64,000 nt of DNA, from positions 2,108,001 through 2,172,000 of the forward strand of contig NZ_CP157484.1 of the NCBI RefSeq assembly GCF_045348435.1, written 5' to 3'. This stretch comes from Alsobacter sp045348435 (GTDB lineage Bacteria; Pseudomonadota; Alphaproteobacteria; Rhizobiales; Beijerinckiaceae). Position 1 is the first letter of the stretch; each line of letters starts with the position of its first letter. The translations under genes were made by a program, and so were the position numbers. Below are positions 17,264-25,593 of this stretch, in pieces. The notes below the pieces were generated by a model. It was not told the origin of the DNA. It saw only the letters and a list, made by a program, of their open reading frames with translations, and did no database searches.

Positions 17264-18418
17264 ATGCCAGCGTCAGCGCCGCGCGCCACTTCCGACACCG
17301 GGGACGACTTCCTGCTCACGCCGGGACCCCTGACGACGTCCCGCAGCGTCAAGGAGGCGATGCTGCACGACTGGGGATCGCGCGACGGCGCCTTCGTCCG
17401 GATCAACCGCGAGGTCCTGGAGGCGCTGCCGCGGATCGTGAACGGGGAGGGCGACTATGTCGCGGTTCCCATGCAGGGCTCCGGCACCTTCGCGGTGGAA
17501 GCCATGCTGACCACCTTCGTGCCGCCGGACGGCGAGTGCCTGGTGCTGGTCAACGGCGCCTATGGCCACCGCGCGCGGCGCATCCTCGACATCGCCCGTC
17601 GCCGGAGCGTGGTCTACGAGACCCCCGAGGACGTCCCGCCGGACCTCGCCGAGATCGAGGCGCTGCTGGCCCGCTCGCCGTCGATCACGCATGTGTTCGC
17701 CGTGCACTGCGAGACCACGTCGGGCGTCCTGAACCCGGTCGAGGAGATCGGCGCCGTCGCGCGCCGCCATGGCAAGGCCTATCTGGTGGACGCGATGAGC
17801 GCCTTCGGCGCGCTGCCGCTCGACGCCCGGGCCGCGCATGCGACCGCGATCGCGGCCTCGTCCAACAAATGCATCGAGGGCGTGCCGGGGCTGGGCTTCG
17901 TGGTCGCCCGCGCCGTCGACCTTGCCGCCGCCAAGGGCTCCGCGACCACCCTGTCGCTCGACCTGCATGACCAGTGGGCGAATTTCGAGAAGACGGGGCA
18001 GTACCGCTTCACGCCGCCGATCCACGTCATCGTCGCGTTCCACCAGGCCCTGCGCGAGTTCTGGGCCGAGGGCGGCCAGCCCGGCCGGCTGGCCCGCTAC
18101 GAGGAGAACCGTCGCACCCTCGTCCAGGGCATGCGGGCGCTCGGCTTCGAGACGCTGCTGCCCGACGCTCTGCAGGCGCCCATCATCGTCACCTTCCACA
18201 TGCCGGCCGATCCTCGCTTCGCCTTCCAGGAGTTCTACGACCGGCTGAAGGATCGCGGCTTCGTCATCTATCCGGGCAAGCTCACCGTCGCCGACAGCTT
18301 CCGCATCGGCTGCATCGGCCGGCTGGAGGCCAGCCATATGAGACTGGCGCTCGACGCCGTGCGCGACGTGATGGCCGAACTGGGCGTCGTCTCGGCGTCG
18401 CCCCGGAGGGCCGCCTGA
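17264..18418 (+). CDS. phnW: 2-aminoethylphosphonate--pyruvate transaminase
   Basis: A 384-residue PLP-dependent class V aminotransferase that converts 2-AEP and pyruvate to phosphonoacetaldehyde and alanine. The PLP lysine is K202 in SSNKCIEGVPGLGF, the pyridine-binding aspartate is D176 in LVDAMSAFG, and LLTPGPLTTSRSVKEAM opens the family. The next two genes encode the matching steps, which makes the assignment firm. The stop overlaps the phnA start (TGATG), implying translational coupling. Confidence 0.93.
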   Translation: MPASAPRATSDTGDDFLLTPGPLTTSRSVKEAMLHDWGSRDGAFVRINREVLEALPRIVNGEGDYVAVPMQGSGTFAVEAMLTTFVPPDGECLVLVNGAYGHRARRILDIARRRSVVYETPEDVPPDLAEIEALLARSPSITHVFAVHCETTSGVLNPVEEIGAVARRHGKAYLVDAMSAFGALPLDARAAHATAIAASSNKCIEGVPGLGFVVARAVDLAAAKGSATTLSLDLHDQWANFEKTGQYRFTPPIHVIVAFHQALREFWAEGGQPGRLARYEENRRTLVQGMRALGFETLLPDALQAPIIVTFHMPADPRFAFQEFYDRLKDRGFVIYPGKLTVADSFRIGCIGRLEASHMRLALDAVRDVMAELGVVSASPRRAA

Positions 18419-19665
18419 TGGGTCCCCGCAGGCCGGCTGTGATCACCGCGAACGGGCGCGACTACGCCTTCCCGAGCCGCCCCACCGTCGTGGTCTGCAT
18501 CGACGGGTCCGAACCCGGCTATATCGAGGCGGCGGTCGAGGCCGGCCTCGCCCCGAACTTCGCCCGCATCATGGCGGAGGGCGCGAACCTGACGGCCCAG
18601 GCCCAGATTCCGAGCTTCACCAACCCCAACAACATCTCCATCATCACCGGCCGTCCGCCTTCCGTGCACGGCGTCGCCGGAAACTACTTCTTCGACCGTG
18701 CGACGGGCGAGGAGGTGATGATGAACGACGTGCGGTTCCTGCGCGCCCCCACCATCATGAAGGCCTTCCAGGACGCCGGGGCCAAGGTGGCCGTGGTCAC
18801 CGCCAAGGACAAGCTGCGGGCCATGCTGGGCCACGGCCTCGCCATGGCGGCCGGGACCGCCGTGGCGTTCTCCTCCGAGAAGGCCGACAAGGCGACCAGG
18901 GCCGAGCATGGCGTCTCCGACGCGCTGGCGATGGTCGGCATGCCGCTGCCGGACGTGTACTCGGCCGAGCTGTCGGAATTCGTCATGGCCGCCGGCGTCA
19001 AGCTGATCGGCCTCATGCGGCCGGACCTCATGTACCTGTCCACCACGGACTATGTGCAGCACAAGGCGGCTCCGGGCTCACCGATGGCCAACGCCTTCTA
19101 CGCCATGATGGACCGCTATGTGGGCGAACTCGACGCGCTGGGCTGCACCCTGGTGCTCACGGCCGACCACGGCATGAACGACAAGCACCTGCCGGACGGG
19201 CAGCCCGACGTGCTCTATCTGCAGGACGTCATGGACGAGTGGCTGGGCCAGGGCGCGGCCCGCGTCATCCTGCCGATCACGGACCCCTATGTGGTCCACC
19301 ATGGCGCGCTGGGATCCTTCGCCACCGTCTATCTGGAGTCCGCGGGAGACGCCCGCGCCGTCGCGGCGCGAATCGCCGGGCTGCCCGGCGTGGAGGCGGC
19401 GGTCGACGCAGAGGAGGCTTGCCGCCGCTTCGACCTGCCGGCCGACCGGATCGGTGATGTCGTCGTCGTCTCATCCCGCCGCAAGGCGCTGGGTTCGAGC
19501 CGGGACCGCCACGATCTCAGCGGGCTCACCGAGCCGCTGCGCTCCCATGGCGGCCTCACCGAGCAGGCGGTGCCGATGATCTCCAACCGACGCGTCACGC
19601 TGCCGCCAGGGCGGACCTTGCGCAATTTCGACGCCTTCGACGTGGCGCTCAACCATGTCCAGTGA
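18418..19665 (+). CDS. phnA: Phosphonoacetate hydrolase
   Basis: A 415-residue member of the alkaline-phosphatase superfamily that hydrolyses phosphonoacetate to acetate and phosphate using two zinc ions. All expected residues are present: D29 (CIDGSEPGY), nucleophile T68 (SFTNPNN), D211 and H215 (TTDYVQH), D250 and H251 (TADHGMND) and H377 (RSHGGL). The ATG at 18418 overlaps the phnW stop. The C-terminus overlaps the phnY start by 11 bases. It is the phosphate-releasing step of the pathway. Confidence 0.93.
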   Translation: MGPRRPAVITANGRDYAFPSRPTVVVCIDGSEPGYIEAAVEAGLAPNFARIMAEGANLTAQAQIPSFTNPNNISIITGRPPSVHGVAGNYFFDRATGEEVMMNDVRFLRAPTIMKAFQDAGAKVAVVTAKDKLRAMLGHGLAMAAGTAVAFSSEKADKATRAEHGVSDALAMVGMPLPDVYSAELSEFVMAAGVKLIGLMRPDLMYLSTTDYVQHKAAPGSPMANAFYAMMDRYVGELDALGCTLVLTADHGMNDKHLPDGQPDVLYLQDVMDEWLGQGAARVILPITDPYVVHHGALGSFATVYLESAGDARAVAARIAGLPGVEAAVDAEEACRRFDLPADRIGDVVVVSSRRKALGSSRDRHDLSGLTEPLRSHGGLTEQAVPMISNRRVTLPPGRTLRNFDAFDVALNHVQ

Positions 19666-21124
19666 AGCCGCGGTCACGCGCCCGAAGGCGCCAGGGTTTC
19701 GCCGCGAGGCCATGCGCATCGCCGGCCGGCCGGTGGCGACCGACGAGGTGGTCGAGGTCCTGAACCCCTATACGGACGAGGTCGTCGGGACGGTCCCGAG
19801 CGCGCGGCCCGAGCATGTCCGCGAGGCTTTCGCCAAGGCCCGGGCGTTCAAGCCGAAGCTGTCGCGCTACGAGCGCCAGCAGATCCTGCTGCGCACCGCC
19901 GACATCCTGCGCGACCGGCGGGAAGACTTCGCCCGGCTGATCACGGCCGAAACCGGCCTGTGCTGGAAGGACAGCCTCTACGAGGCGAGCCGGGCCTACG
20001 ATGTCTACTCCTTCGCCGGCCAGCTCTGCATCAGGGACGACGGCGAGAGCTACGCCTGCGACATCAGCCCGCAAGGCAAGCAGCGCAGGATCTTCACGCA
20101 GCGCATGCCGCTTCTGGGCGTCATCTCCGCCATCACGCCGTTCAACCATCCACTCAACATGGTGAGCCACAAGCTCGCGCCCGCCATCGCGACCAACAAC
20201 CGCGTGGTGCTGAAGCCGACGGAGCTGACGCCGCTCACCGCGCTGGCGCTGGCCGACGTGCTCTACGAGGCCGGCCTGCCCCCCGAGATGCTGTCCGTCG
20301 TGACCGGAAACCCGGCCGTCATGGGCGACAGCATGATCACCGACCCGGATGCGGACCTGATCACCTTCACGGGCTCGGTTCGGGTGGGAAAGCACATCGC
20401 CGAGCGGGCGGGCTACCGGCGCATCGTGCTGGAGCTCGGCGGCAACGATCCGCTGATCGTCATGGAGGACGCCGACCTCGACAAGGCCGCCGAGCTCGCT
20501 GTGCAGGGCGCCACGAAGAACTCCGGCCAGCGCTGCACCGCCGTCAAGCGCATCCTGTGCGTCGAGGCGGTGGCTGACGAGTTCAGCGCGCTGGTGCTGG
20601 AGAAGGCCCGCAGGCTGACCTTCGGCGACCCCATGGATCCCGCCACCGACGTCGGGACCGTCATTCATGAGGGCGCGGCGCGGCAGTTCGAGCGGCGCGT
20701 CCAGGACGCGGCGGCCCGGGGCGCCGAGATCCTCTACGGCCCGCCGCGGCGAGGCGCGCTGTTTCCGCCCACCGTGGTGGACCGCGCGCCGCCGGATTGC
20801 GAGCTGGTGCGCGAGGAGACGTTCGGGCCGGTGATCCCGATCATCCGCACGCCCAACGACATCGATTCGGTGATCCGGATCGCGAACGGAACGGCCTACG
20901 GCCTGTCGTCAGGCGTCTGCACCAATCGCATGGACTATGTGGCCCGCTTCGTGAACGAACTCGACGTCGGCACGGTGAATGTCTGGGAAGTCCCGGGCTA
21001 CCGGATCGAGATGTCGCCCTTCGGCGGCGTCAAGGATTCCGGGCTCGGCTACAAGGAGGGCGTGGTCGAGGCCATGAAGAGCTTCACCACGATCCGGACC
21101 TGGTCGACGCCCTGGCCGACGTGA
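19655..21124 (+). CDS. phnY: Phosphonoacetaldehyde dehydrogenase
   Basis: A 489-residue NAD-dependent aldehyde dehydrogenase that oxidises phosphonoacetaldehyde to phosphonoacetate between PhnW and PhnA. The catalytic cysteine is C294 in NSGQRCTAVKRI, the oxyanion asparagine N164 in TPFNHPLNM, and the general-base glutamate E260 in IVLELGGNDP. The NAD-site glycine is in FTGSVRVGKHIAE. Its start lies inside the phnA 3' end, so the three genes form one tightly packed operon. Confidence 0.92.
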   Translation: MSSEAAVTRPKAPGFRREAMRIAGRPVATDEVVEVLNPYTDEVVGTVPSARPEHVREAFAKARAFKPKLSRYERQQILLRTADILRDRREDFARLITAETGLCWKDSLYEASRAYDVYSFAGQLCIRDDGESYACDISPQGKQRRIFTQRMPLLGVISAITPFNHPLNMVSHKLAPAIATNNRVVLKPTELTPLTALALADVLYEAGLPPEMLSVVTGNPAVMGDSMITDPDADLITFTGSVRVGKHIAERAGYRRIVLELGGNDPLIVMEDADLDKAAELAVQGATKNSGQRCTAVKRILCVEAVADEFSALVLEKARRLTFGDPMDPATDVGTVIHEGAARQFERRVQDAAARGAEILYGPPRRGALFPPTVVDRAPPDCELVREETFGPVIPIIRTPNDIDSVIRIANGTAYGLSSGVCTNRMDYVARFVNELDVGTVNVWEVPGYRIEMSPFGGVKDSGLGYKEGVVEAMKSFTTIRTWSTPWPT

Positions 21125-21134
21125 CGCCGGCCGG

Positions 21135-21827
21135 TCACCGGCAGGCGACCTCTCCGCAGGACCGCAGGGCCGCGATCATCTTGGCCGTGCTGCGCGGGCC
21201 CGGATAGCCGAACACGCCGAGCCCGCCGAGCACGAAGGTCGGGGTCGCGATGAAGCCCAGATTGGCCGCCAGCCGGAGCTGGTCGGCGACCTGCGCCTGC
21301 GCCTCCCGGGAGGCCGACACGCGCTCGAAATCCGCCGCCGCCCGGCCGGTCGCCTCGGCGGCGATCCGCACGGCCTTGGCGAGGTCGGCCCGTCCCGGCT
21401 CCGCGAACATCCTGGCGTGGAACCGGAACGCGGCGTCGTCGCCCGACAGGTTCTGGACCGCGGCCTCGACGGCGGCGGCCTGCTTGGAGCCGGGCGACAG
21501 GATGGGGTTGCCGATCAGCGAGATCCGAAGGTCGGGATCGTTCTCCACCAGCGCGCCGATGTCCTGGGCGGCCTTGCGGCACCAGGGGCAGTTGTAGTCG
21601 TAGAATTCCGCCAGCACGACATCGGGGGCCTTGGAGCCGACCTGGATGCGGCCCGGCATCGCGTCGACCTGGCTGACGAGCTCGACCGGGAGCCGGGCGT
21701 TGCCGACAGGCTGTCCCTCGTCGCCCTTCAGCTTGGTCCACTGGTTCTGGCCCTGGCCGCGCGCGCCGGCCGGCAGGCCCAGCAGGGCGAGGCCGCCGAG
21801 GAGGAGGGATCTGCGATTCGTCGTCAT
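21135..21827 (-). CDS. DsbA family thiol-disulfide protein
   Basis: A 230-residue exported thioredoxin-fold protein. The N-terminus TTNRRSLLLGGLALLGLPAGARG carries twin arginines and a hydrophobic stretch, fitting a Tat-type signal. The active site is CPWC in FYDYNCPWCRKAAQDIG, and the cis-proline loop is FIATPTFVLGG, as in DsbA/BdbD-type enzymes that make or shuffle disulfides in the periplasm. An upstream in-frame ATG at 21848 would add seven residues. It converges on phnY, ten bases from its stop. Confidence 0.87.
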   Translation of the reverse strand: MTTNRRSLLLGGLALLGLPAGARGQGQNQWTKLKGDEGQPVGNARLPVELVSQVDAMPGRIQVGSKAPDVVLAEFYDYNCPWCRKAAQDIGALVENDPDLRISLIGNPILSPGSKQAAAVEAAVQNLSGDDAAFRFHARMFAEPGRADLAKAVRIAAEATGRAAADFERVSASREAQAQVADQLRLAANLGFIATPTFVLGGLGVFGYPGPRSTAKMIAALRSCGEVACR

Positions 21828-21961
21828 CGTGCCGGGCCCTGCTGTCATGGCGCGGGTCGTCGCAGGCGGTCGCGGCGAAAGCGTGGCCGACCCGCCGCGC
21901 GGTCGGCCCGCGTCCGGAACCTGGGCCCCGAGACGGTGTTGGTCACGCGGAGGATCGAGCC

Positions 21962-22207
21962 ATGGACGTCACCACCGAAGAACTCGACGGTCCCGCGCGC
22001 CTGCGCTACTGCCGGGCCGGAGACGGTCTCACCGACGGGACGGAATGGGAGAAGGCGCGCCGGTTCGCGTCCCTGCGCGAGGCGCTGCACGTGGTCGCCA
22101 CCGAAGATCCGCCGGCCGGAGCCGAGCCCTATGTGATGACGAATGTCGGCCGCACCCTGAAACCGGAGCAGCTCGCCGTCACCTGGGACGCGATCCAGGG
22201 TCCTTGA
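21962..22207 (+). CDS. Hypothetical protein, 81 aa
   Basis: An 81-residue acidic soluble protein. GGAGG stands nine bases before the ATG at 21962, and codon use matches real genes of the window. The sequence has no cysteine pairs, signal or membrane segment; ARRFASLREALHVVATED looks helical. The stop lies six bases from that of the convergent small gene at 22213. No family is recognised, though similar small proteins occur in this order. Confidence 0.65.
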   Translation: MDVTTEELDGPARLRYCRAGDGLTDGTEWEKARRFASLREALHVVATEDPPAGAEPYVMTNVGRTLKPEQLAVTWDAIQGP

Positions 22208-22212
22208 GGCCG

Positions 22213-22497
22213 TCAGGCGGTCGCCTGCCGGCGGGCGGTCGGAAAGAGGACGATGTTCGATCCGAGCGCGCTCGGGTCCAGGCCGGGCCGCGCACCCGCC
22301 GCGTGGGCGTAGCCGGGGACCTCCCGCAACGGCGGAAGGTCTTCCGCCAGGCGCTTCAACCCGTCCCGGGTGACGTGCAGCAGGGTGGAGACGCGGTCGC
22401 CGCGCTCGCCGGCCTCGGGCATGCGGCGGATTTCCTCGAGCGCGACGTCCAGCAGGGACGCCAGCCTCTTGGCGATGTCTTCGTGTGTCAGCCGCAT
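22213..22497 (-). CDS. Hypothetical protein, 94 aa
   Basis: A 94-residue soluble protein with a helical N-terminal half (MRLTHEDIAKRLASLLDVALEE) and a proline-rich second half. The ATG at 22497 is preferred because a GGGGGC tract lies six bases before it; a GTG at 22518 is in frame. No function or family is recognised. It lies between the 81-residue unknown and quiC1 and shares its direction with quiC1. Confidence 0.6.
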   Translation of the reverse strand: MRLTHEDIAKRLASLLDVALEEIRRMPEAGERGDRVSTLLHVTRDGLKRLAEDLPPLREVPGYAHAAGARPGLDPSALGSNIVLFPTARRQATA

Positions 22498-22601
22498 GGT
22501 CGCCCCCGCCGGTTTCACCCATCACAGGTGAGTCGCCGGAGGCTGTCGATGACGAAACTGCAACAGGCCGGACAGCGCGAGCTGGAGCGCACCGGAATCG
22601 G

Positions 22602-24500
22602 TCAGTCGACGTTGAACTCGGCGTCCCGCTGGCGGTCCTGGGCCATCGCCTGGGCGGCCAGGCGGATCGGCGTGTTCGCCGCGCCGAAGAGGTCGTAGCC
22701 GCGCCGCTCCACCACCTCGAAGAAGAAGCGGTTGCGATAGGTCTGCGTGTAGATGTGGAAGAATTCGCCCTGGCCGGCGCGGTCGTAGAGCACGCCCAGG
22801 GCGCGCATCCGGTCGAGCAGCAACGGGTCGAGATCGAAGCGCGCCGCGAGATCCTCGTAATAGTTGTCGGGGATGTCCAGGAAGGTGACGCCCCGGCTGC
22901 GCGCCGCCTCCACGAAGGCGAGGAGGTCGTCAGTCTCGAAGGCGATCTGCTGCACGCCCGCGCCGCCGAACTCCTCGATGAAGCGCGACACCATGGTGGA
23001 GCCGCCATCGGCGATGTTGAGCGGGATGCGGACGCTTCCGTCGGGCGAGCGCACGGAGCGGCTGTAGAACGCGCCATAAGGGTCGGCGAGCTCGACCTGC
23101 GGCTCGTCCACGAAGCCGAGGACGCTCTTGTAGAACAGCGTCCAGGTCAGGAATTCCGAGCGCCGCACCACGTTCGACAGATGGTCGATGCGCCGCAGCC
23201 CGCCCGTCGCCGGAGCGGCCGTCTCGATCTCGAAGTCCTGGGCCCAGAAATCCTGCCCGGTCTTGACGACATAGAGCAGGCTTCCCTCCACGCCCCGCAC
23301 CGCCGGGATCGTGGCCTCGCCGGGCCCGACACGCCCCGAATAGGTGGCCGCTCCGAGCGCCTCGGCCCGGTCCAGCGCAGTCCCGACATCGTCGACCGAC
23401 AGGGCGACCGCGCAGACCGAGGGGCCGTGCACGAGCGAGAACGCGTGCGAGAAGCCTTCCTTCTCGCGATTGAGCACGAGATTGACGCCGTTCTGGCGAA
23501 ACAGCGTGACCTCCTTCGACCGATGGTGGCCGACGGCGCTGAATCCGAGCCCGGTCAGGAGGTCGGCCAGCGGGCGCATGTCGCTGTCGCCGGCGGCGAA
23601 CTCCACGAACTCGACGCCGCGCACTGCGGGAGGCGGCGGCAGGGCCGCCACGCCGGCGATCGGGCGCTCTCCGGCCGCCGCCCGGGCCGCGTTCAGCCGC
23701 TCGCCCATGGTCTGGAGCGAGCGCATGCCGTCGAGCGCCATGGCGTTGGCCGATGCGCCGCGAAACTGGTCGTTGAAGATCTCCAGCGAGACAGGACCCC
23801 GGTACCCGCTCTTGCCGACCGCCTGCATGAACTCGTCCACGGCGAAGTCGCCCTGGCCCGGGAAGCTGCGGTGGTGGCGGCTCAGCGACAGCGGGTCCAT
23901 CAGCAGGCCGGGCGCGTCCGCCACCTGGACGAGCGCGATGCGATCGCCGGGGATCTCGGCGATGGGGGCCAGCGGGTTCTTGCGCACGCAGGCGTGAAAG
24001 CTGTCCAGCACCAGCCCGCAATTGGGCCGGTCCGCGCGCCGCACCAGGTCCCAGGCGTCCATCCAGTCCTTCACGCGCCGGCCCCACGCGAGCGCCTCGT
24101 AGCCGATGCGGCAGCCGCGCTGCGCGGCCTCGTCGGCCAGGGCGGCGAGGTCGGCGGCGGCGGCGTCGCGGTCCTCCAGCGCCTCCTCCGACACGTTGGA
24201 GCAGATGCACAGCAGGGGCGCGCCGAGCTCCTCCATGAGGTCGAGCTTGCGTCGGGCGCGGTCCATGTTGCGGCTGCGGGCGGGCTCGGGCATGCCCTCG
24301 AAGTCGCGCATCGGCTGCAGCGCCACGATGGCGAGACCGAGATCGTCGGCCATCCGGCGCACGTCGCTCGGCTTGCCGTTGAAGAAGGTCAGGTCGTTTT
24401 CGAAGATCTCGACGGCCCGGAAGCCGGCGCGGGCGGCGGCCGAGAGCTTGACCTCGAGGGTGCCGCCCATGCACACCGTGGCGATCGACCATTTGAACAT
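22602..24500 (-). CDS. quiC1: 3-dehydroshikimate dehydratase / bifunctional epimerase-HPPD-like protein
   Basis: A 632-residue two-domain protein of the QuiC1 type. Residues 1-270 are a sugar-phosphate isomerase/epimerase-like TIM barrel (EIFENDLTFFNGKP, LDSFHACVRKN, VQVADAPG) holding the dehydratase site. The C-terminal half is a 4-hydroxyphenylpyruvate dioxygenase-like VOC fold (GLRRIDHLSNVV, IAFETDDLLAFV, FFEVVERRGYDLFG). Characterised QuiC1 makes protocatechuate from 3-dehydroshikimate during quinate and shikimate catabolism. The ATG at 24500 with GGAG upstream gives the canonical start. It is divergent from a GntR gene with an operator between. Confidence 0.87.
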   Translation of the reverse strand: MFKWSIATVCMGGTLEVKLSAAARAGFRAVEIFENDLTFFNGKPSDVRRMADDLGLAIVALQPMRDFEGMPEPARSRNMDRARRKLDLMEELGAPLLCICSNVSEEALEDRDAAAADLAALADEAAQRGCRIGYEALAWGRRVKDWMDAWDLVRRADRPNCGLVLDSFHACVRKNPLAPIAEIPGDRIALVQVADAPGLLMDPLSLSRHHRSFPGQGDFAVDEFMQAVGKSGYRGPVSLEIFNDQFRGASANAMALDGMRSLQTMGERLNAARAAAGERPIAGVAALPPPPAVRGVEFVEFAAGDSDMRPLADLLTGLGFSAVGHHRSKEVTLFRQNGVNLVLNREKEGFSHAFSLVHGPSVCAVALSVDDVGTALDRAEALGAATYSGRVGPGEATIPAVRGVEGSLLYVVKTGQDFWAQDFEIETAAPATGGLRRIDHLSNVVRRSEFLTWTLFYKSVLGFVDEPQVELADPYGAFYSRSVRSPDGSVRIPLNIADGGSTMVSRFIEEFGGAGVQQIAFETDDLLAFVEAARSRGVTFLDIPDNYYEDLAARFDLDPLLLDRMRALGVLYDRAGQGEFFHIYTQTYRNRFFFEVVERRGYDLFGAANTPIRLAAQAMAQDRQRDAEFNVD

Positions 24501-24518
24501 CGCAAAATCTCCGAGATC

Positions 24519-24536
24519 TCGTATGATCTCATACGA
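24519..24536. promoter_or_regulatory. GntR-type operator between quiC1 and gntR
   Basis: TCGTATGA at 24519-24526 and TCATACGA at 24529-24536 are perfect inverted arms with a two-base spacer. The site lies 19 bases before quiC1 and 56 before the GntR gene. Arm length and sequence resemble FCD-type GntR operators. Confidence 0.75.
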
Positions 24537-24591
24537 AAAGGCGCCACGGGCGACAACCCACGATCTGCGCCAGGCGCCATCAGGAGACAAT

Positions 24592-25350
24592 ATGGACTAC
24601 GACCACCCCGGCGCAGCCGAGCCGAGCGCCTCCACGCTCACCGAAGCGCTGCACGAGCGCATCCGCCAGGACATCATCCTGGGCGCGCTTCAGCCCGCCT
24701 CCAAGCTCCGTCTTGAAAGCCTGAGCAAATCCTACGGCGCGAGCGTGAACACGTTGCGGGAGACGCTCTCGCGCCTCGCCGCCGACGGCCTCGTGGTCGC
24801 CGAGGGCCAGCGCGGCTTCGCCGTGCTGCCGGTCTCGACCGAGGACCTGCGCGACATCACCGAGATGCGGCAGCTGCTCGAATGCCACGCCCTGCGGCGG
24901 TCGATCGCGAACGCGGACCTCGACTGGGAGGCCAGGGTGGTGGGCGCCTACCACAAGCTCTCGAAGGTGGAGGCGCTGGTCGAGGAGGCGCCGGACGACT
25001 ATGGCGACGCCTGGGAGCGCTACAACCAGGAATTCCACGCCGCCCTGATCGCGAACTGCCCGTCGCGCTGGCTGCGGCTGTTCCACAAGGCGATGTACGA
25101 CCACAGCAAGCGCTACCGCATGCTGTCCTTGAAGACGAAGCCTTTTCCCCGGTCGCAGTCGGCGCAGGAGCACCGGCTGCTGCTCGATGCGGCGCTGAAC
25201 CGCGACGCCGATGCGGCGGCGAGGGTGCTGGCCCAGCACATCCTCAAAGGTGCCGAGATCACCGGACTGAGCGACGGCGTCGACGCCGATCCGACAAGGC
25301 CGGGCGGGAGCGGAAAGGCTGCGCCGCGGCGCAAGCGCAAAACCTCCTAG
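24592..25350 (+). CDS. GntR family transcriptional regulator (FCD subfamily)
   Basis: A 252-residue regulator. Residues 18-80 form the GntR winged helix (IRQDIILGALQPASKLRLESLSKSYGASVNTLRETLSRL) and residues 95-225 the all-helical FCD effector domain, with metal-binding-type positions in EMRQLLECHALR and RYNQEFHAALIANC. AGGAGA lies seven bases before the ATG. Being divergent from quiC1 across a palindrome, it probably represses quiC1 and itself, released by an aromatic or hydroaromatic acid. The tail is basic and probably disordered. Confidence 0.9.
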   Translation: MDYDHPGAAEPSASTLTEALHERIRQDIILGALQPASKLRLESLSKSYGASVNTLRETLSRLAADGLVVAEGQRGFAVLPVSTEDLRDITEMRQLLECHALRRSIANADLDWEARVVGAYHKLSKVEALVEEAPDDYGDAWERYNQEFHAALIANCPSRWLRLFHKAMYDHSKRYRMLSLKTKPFPRSQSAQEHRLLLDAALNRDADAAARVLAQHILKGAEITGLSDGVDADPTRPGGSGKAAPRRKRKTS

Positions 25351-25370
25351 ATTTCGTGCTGCGTGGGAGA

Positions 25371-25399
25371 TTGACAAAAGCCGCGCATTCACCATTACT
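25371..25399 (+). promoter_or_regulatory. Probable promoter of the Liv-type importer operon
   Basis: A perfect -35 TTGACA at 25371-25376, a 17-base spacer and a weak -10 ATTACT at 25394-25399. Two operator-like repeats follow immediately, which would place them over the transcription start. The gap of 243 bases to the first gene holds no other coding sequence. Confidence 0.5.
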
Positions 25400-25401
25400 G
25401 A

Positions 25402-25435
25402 GTTCGACATGCGGACAACAGTTCGCATTGCGAAC
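25402..25435. promoter_or_regulatory. Two tandem IclR-like operator sites before the Liv-type operon
   Basis: GTTCGCA-T-TGCGAAC at 25421-25435 is a perfect 15-base palindrome about a central T. A degenerate copy (GTTCGACATGCGGAC, 11 of 15 matching) lies exactly 19 bases upstream at 25402-25416. GTTCG/CGAAC palindromes of this size are typical of IclR-family sites. No IclR gene is in the window. Confidence 0.6.
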
Positions 25436-25593
25436 AACAGCCGTCGGGGCCGAAAGGCCGGGCGGCTTGCTTTCGACATCAATTCGCGCGTGAGCCATTG
25501 CGCCGGACGCCCGGCTGGGTCATCGCTCGGGGCGGAAACGACACGGAGCCGGCGACGCAAGATCCCGGCTTCTCACAGGGTGGGAGGAAGACG

